DNA of 64,000 nt, from the NCBI RefSeq assembly GCF_040409955.1, contig NZ_CP123384.1, positions 2,551,501 through 2,615,500 of the forward strand, written 5' to 3'. This DNA comes from Salipiger sp. H15. GTDB lineage: Bacteria > Pseudomonadota > Alphaproteobacteria > Rhodobacterales > Rhodobacteraceae. This document shows positions 62,229 through 64,000 of this stretch, in pieces. Below the pieces are notes generated by a model that worked only from the letters and a program-made list of their open reading frames with translations, did no database searches and was not told the DNA's origin. The position numbers and the translations under genes are program-made. The first letter of the stretch is position 1. Every line of letters starts with the position of its first letter.

Positions 62229-63433
62229 AACGGGTCGTCATTACGGGCGCAGGCACGATCAACGCGCTGGGGCGCGGCGTGCCTGCAACCTTCGAGGCCA
62301 TGCGCGAAGGGCGCTGCGGCATCGGGGAACTGGACTTCCGGGACGTCGAGCGCCTGGCCATCCGCATCGGCGGCCAGATCAAGGGCTACGAGCCGGAAGA
62401 AACCTTCAACCGCCAGCAATTGTCGCTCTATGACCGCTTCACGCAATTCGCGCTGATCGCGGCGCGCGAGGCGATCGCGCAGTCCGGGCTGGAATTCCAC
62501 GGCGACATGGCCGACCGCTCGGGCGTGGTGCTGGGTACCTCCGGCGGCGGGCTGACCACGCAGGACGAGAACTACCGCTCGGTCTACGAGGAGGGCAAGA
62601 ACCGCGTCCATCCCTTCGTCGTGCCGAAGCTGATGAACAACGCCGCCGCCAGCCATGTCAGCATGGAGTTCAACCTCCGCGGCCCGACCTTCACCGTCGC
62701 CACCGCCTGCGCCAGTTCCAACCACGCCATGGGGCTCGCCTTCCAGATGGTCCGTTCGGGCGCGTGCCCGGCGATGATCACCGGCGGGTCGGAGTCGATG
62801 CTCTGCTTCGGCGGGGTGAAGGCCTGGGAAGGGCTGCGGGTCATGTCGAAAGACGCCTGCCGCCCGTTCTCGGCCAACCGCAACGGCATGGTGCAGGGCG
62901 AGGGCGCGGGGGTCTACGTCTTCGAGGAGTACGAGCACGCGCGGGCGCGCGGCGCCGAGATCCTCGCCGAGGTGGTGGGCTTTGCCATGACCTCGGACGC
63001 GGCCGACATCGTCATGCCCTCCAAGCAGGGCGCGGCACGGGCGATCTCGGGCGCGCTGCGCGACGGGCGCATCGACCGCGACGAGGTGGGCTACATCAAT
63101 GCGCACGGCACCGGCACCGCCGCCAATGACAAGACCGAATGCGCCGCCGTGGCCGACGCCATGGGGCCGCAGGCGGACCGGCTGATGATCTCCTCGACCA
63201 AGTCCATGCACGGGCACTGCATCGGCGGCACCGGCGCGGTCGAGCTGCTGGCCTGCCTCATGGCGCTGCGCGACGGGGTGATCGCGCCCACGATCAACCA
63301 CGAAGAGTTCGACCCGGAATGCGCGCTCGACGTGGTGCCGAACGAGGCGCGCGAGGCCAAGGTCTCGGTGGTGCTGTCGAACGCCTTCGCCTTCGGCGGA
63401 CTCAACGCCGTGCTGGCGCTGCGCAAGGTCTGA
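62225..63433 (+). CDS. Beta-ketoacyl-ACP synthase (KAS II/FabF-like)
   Basis: A 402-aa condensing enzyme with the C-H-H triad: Cys162 (VATACASSNHAMG), His294 (NAHGTGT) and His331 (HGHCIGGTGA). It elongates acyl-ACP with malonyl-ACP. The GTG start overlaps the dedicated ACP stop, so the two are coupled. Given its place after lpxD and ACP, the product is probably a lipid A acyl chain; a housekeeping FabF elsewhere is assumed. Confidence 0.94.
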   Translation: MKRVVITGAGTINALGRGVPATFEAMREGRCGIGELDFRDVERLAIRIGGQIKGYEPEETFNRQQLSLYDRFTQFALIAAREAIAQSGLEFHGDMADRSGVVLGTSGGGLTTQDENYRSVYEEGKNRVHPFVVPKLMNNAAASHVSMEFNLRGPTFTVATACASSNHAMGLAFQMVRSGACPAMITGGSESMLCFGGVKAWEGLRVMSKDACRPFSANRNGMVQGEGAGVYVFEEYEHARARGAEILAEVVGFAMTSDAADIVMPSKQGAARAISGALRDGRIDRDEVGYINAHGTGTAANDKTECAAVADAMGPQADRLMISSTKSMHGHCIGGTGAVELLACLMALRDGVIAPTINHEEFDPECALDVVPNEAREAKVSVVLSNAFAFGGLNAVLALRKV

Positions 63434-63447
63434 GCGCGCAAGCAACG

Positions 63448-63469
63448 GGCAGGGCGCCCGCGCCCTGCC
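63448..63469 (+). terminator. Hairpin after the ketoacyl synthase gene
   Basis: GGCAGGGCG (63448-63456) pairs with CGCCCTGCC (63461-63469). There is no T-run, so this is a probable 3' end rather than a classical terminator. Confidence 0.45.
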
Positions 63470-63581
63470 GCCGCGCCCCGCGGTTCCGCGCATCCCCGCG
63501 CAGATCCGGTGCGCAAATCGGCCTCCTGCTTCCCTCCCGCCGCCCCATATCCCGGGGCGAAGGCAAGGAAAGGAGACTGTC

Positions 63582-64000
63582 ATGTCCAGGAAAGTTGCCG
63601 TGCTCGTGGGCTCTCTGCGCGAGGGCTCGTACAACCGCAAGCTCGCCCATGTGCTGGCCGATCTCGCCCCCGAGGGGCTGGAGTTCGACTTCGTCGAGAT
63701 CGGCGACCTGCCGCTCTACAACCCCGACCGCGACGAGGGCACGCCGCCCGCCGCATGGACCCGCTTCCGCGCCGAAGTGAAATCCGCCGATGCCGTGCTC
63801 TTCGTGACGCCCGAGTACAACCGCGGCCTGCCCGCGGCAATGAAGAACGCGCTCGACGTCGGCTCGCGCCCCTATGGGTCCAGCGTCTGGGACGGCAAGC
63901 CCGCCGCCGTGGTCACCGGCTCGCCGGGCGGCATCGCGGGCTTCGGCGCCAACCACCAGCTGCGCCAGTCGCTGGTCTTCCTCAACGTCCACCCGATGCA
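63582..64000 (+). CDS. NADPH-dependent FMN reductase, partial (C-terminus beyond window)
   Basis: The first 139 residues show the flavodoxin-like fold: VAVLVGSLREGSYNRKLAHVLA (FMN phosphate loop), PLYNPDRDEG, and LFVTPEYNRGLPAAMKNALDVGSRP, followed by AAVVTGSPGGIAGFGANHQLRQSLVFLNV. The family reduces FMN, quinones or azo compounds with NADPH. An AAGGAGAC site precedes ATG 63582. It runs off the right edge with about 40-60 residues missing. Confidence 0.92.
   Translation, partial: MSRKVAVLVGSLREGSYNRKLAHVLADLAPEGLEFDFVEIGDLPLYNPDRDEGTPPAAWTRFRAEVKSADAVLFVTPEYNRGLPAAMKNALDVGSRPYGSSVWDGKPAAVVTGSPGGIAGFGANHQLRQSLVFLNVHPM

Overview
This 64 kb window is high-GC alphaproteobacterial DNA, most likely from a Rhodobacterales (Roseobacter-group) bacterium. 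The evidence is gene content: the trgA-trgB-cysK tellurite locus known from Rhodobacter sphaeroides, a heterotetrameric sarcosine oxidase operon (soxBDAG), ccmI, a GH108 endolysin/holin pair of the kind used by gene transfer agents, DUF1289-ruvX, and CueR-type copper promoters. The genus cannot be fixed from the sequence alone.

Positions 1 to about 5740 are the right end of an integrated element. Six genes run leftward as one block from the attachment end: a tyrosine recombinase, a small unknown protein, an AlpA/Xis-like DNA-binding protein, two unknown proteins, and a large archaeo-eukaryotic-type primase that runs off the left edge. The element sits against the 5' end of dusA, a recognised integration hotspot, and appears to supply the first codons of dusA. 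Integrase, AlpA-like regulator and primase together resemble phage satellites (PICI-like) more than complete prophages.

From 5.7 to 16 kb: dusA, DUF1289, ruvX, and argC preceded by an Arg-rich short ORF and a terminator hairpin (candidate attenuator). A copper-detoxification block follows: multicopper oxidase, small His/Met-rich exported protein, P1B ATPase with two YHS domains but no HMA domain, SHOCT membrane protein and a free-standing HMA chaperone, with two matching CueR-type operators. An exported protein and ccmI come next.

From 16 to 32 kb: sarcosine oxidase genes (soxB separated from soxDAG by two unrelated genes), a secreted protein, superoxide dismutase, SUMT (cobA), an HSD10-like dehydrogenase, a luciferase-like monooxygenase preceded by a 23-bp tandem repeat, a Cache-domain sensor, a tiny DUF4236-like gene, and an isoquinoline-oxidoreductase-type molybdenum enzyme (iorAB).

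From 32 to 51.6 kb: a CAU-anticodon tRNA, a UspA protein, a BCCT transporter, a GNAT acetyltransferase, a class V aminotransferase, photolyase, trgA-trgB-cysK-mscS-alaX, an EamA transporter, a TerB-like protein, selO, another acetyltransferase, pirin, bestrophin, a third acetyltransferase and a nucleoside hydrolase.

From 51.9 to 64 kb: the zwf-pgl-pgi operon behind a perfect 14-bp palindrome, a PRC-barrel protein, a cupin, the endolysin/holin pair, a DUF882 peptidase-like protein, an L,D-transpeptidase, lpxD with a dedicated ACP and ketoacyl synthase, and the start of an FMN reductase that runs off the right edge. A 23-bp dispersed repeat occurs three times, once inside the 3' end of a coding sequence. 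Most other long open frames antiparallel to these genes are high-GC shadows and are not listed.
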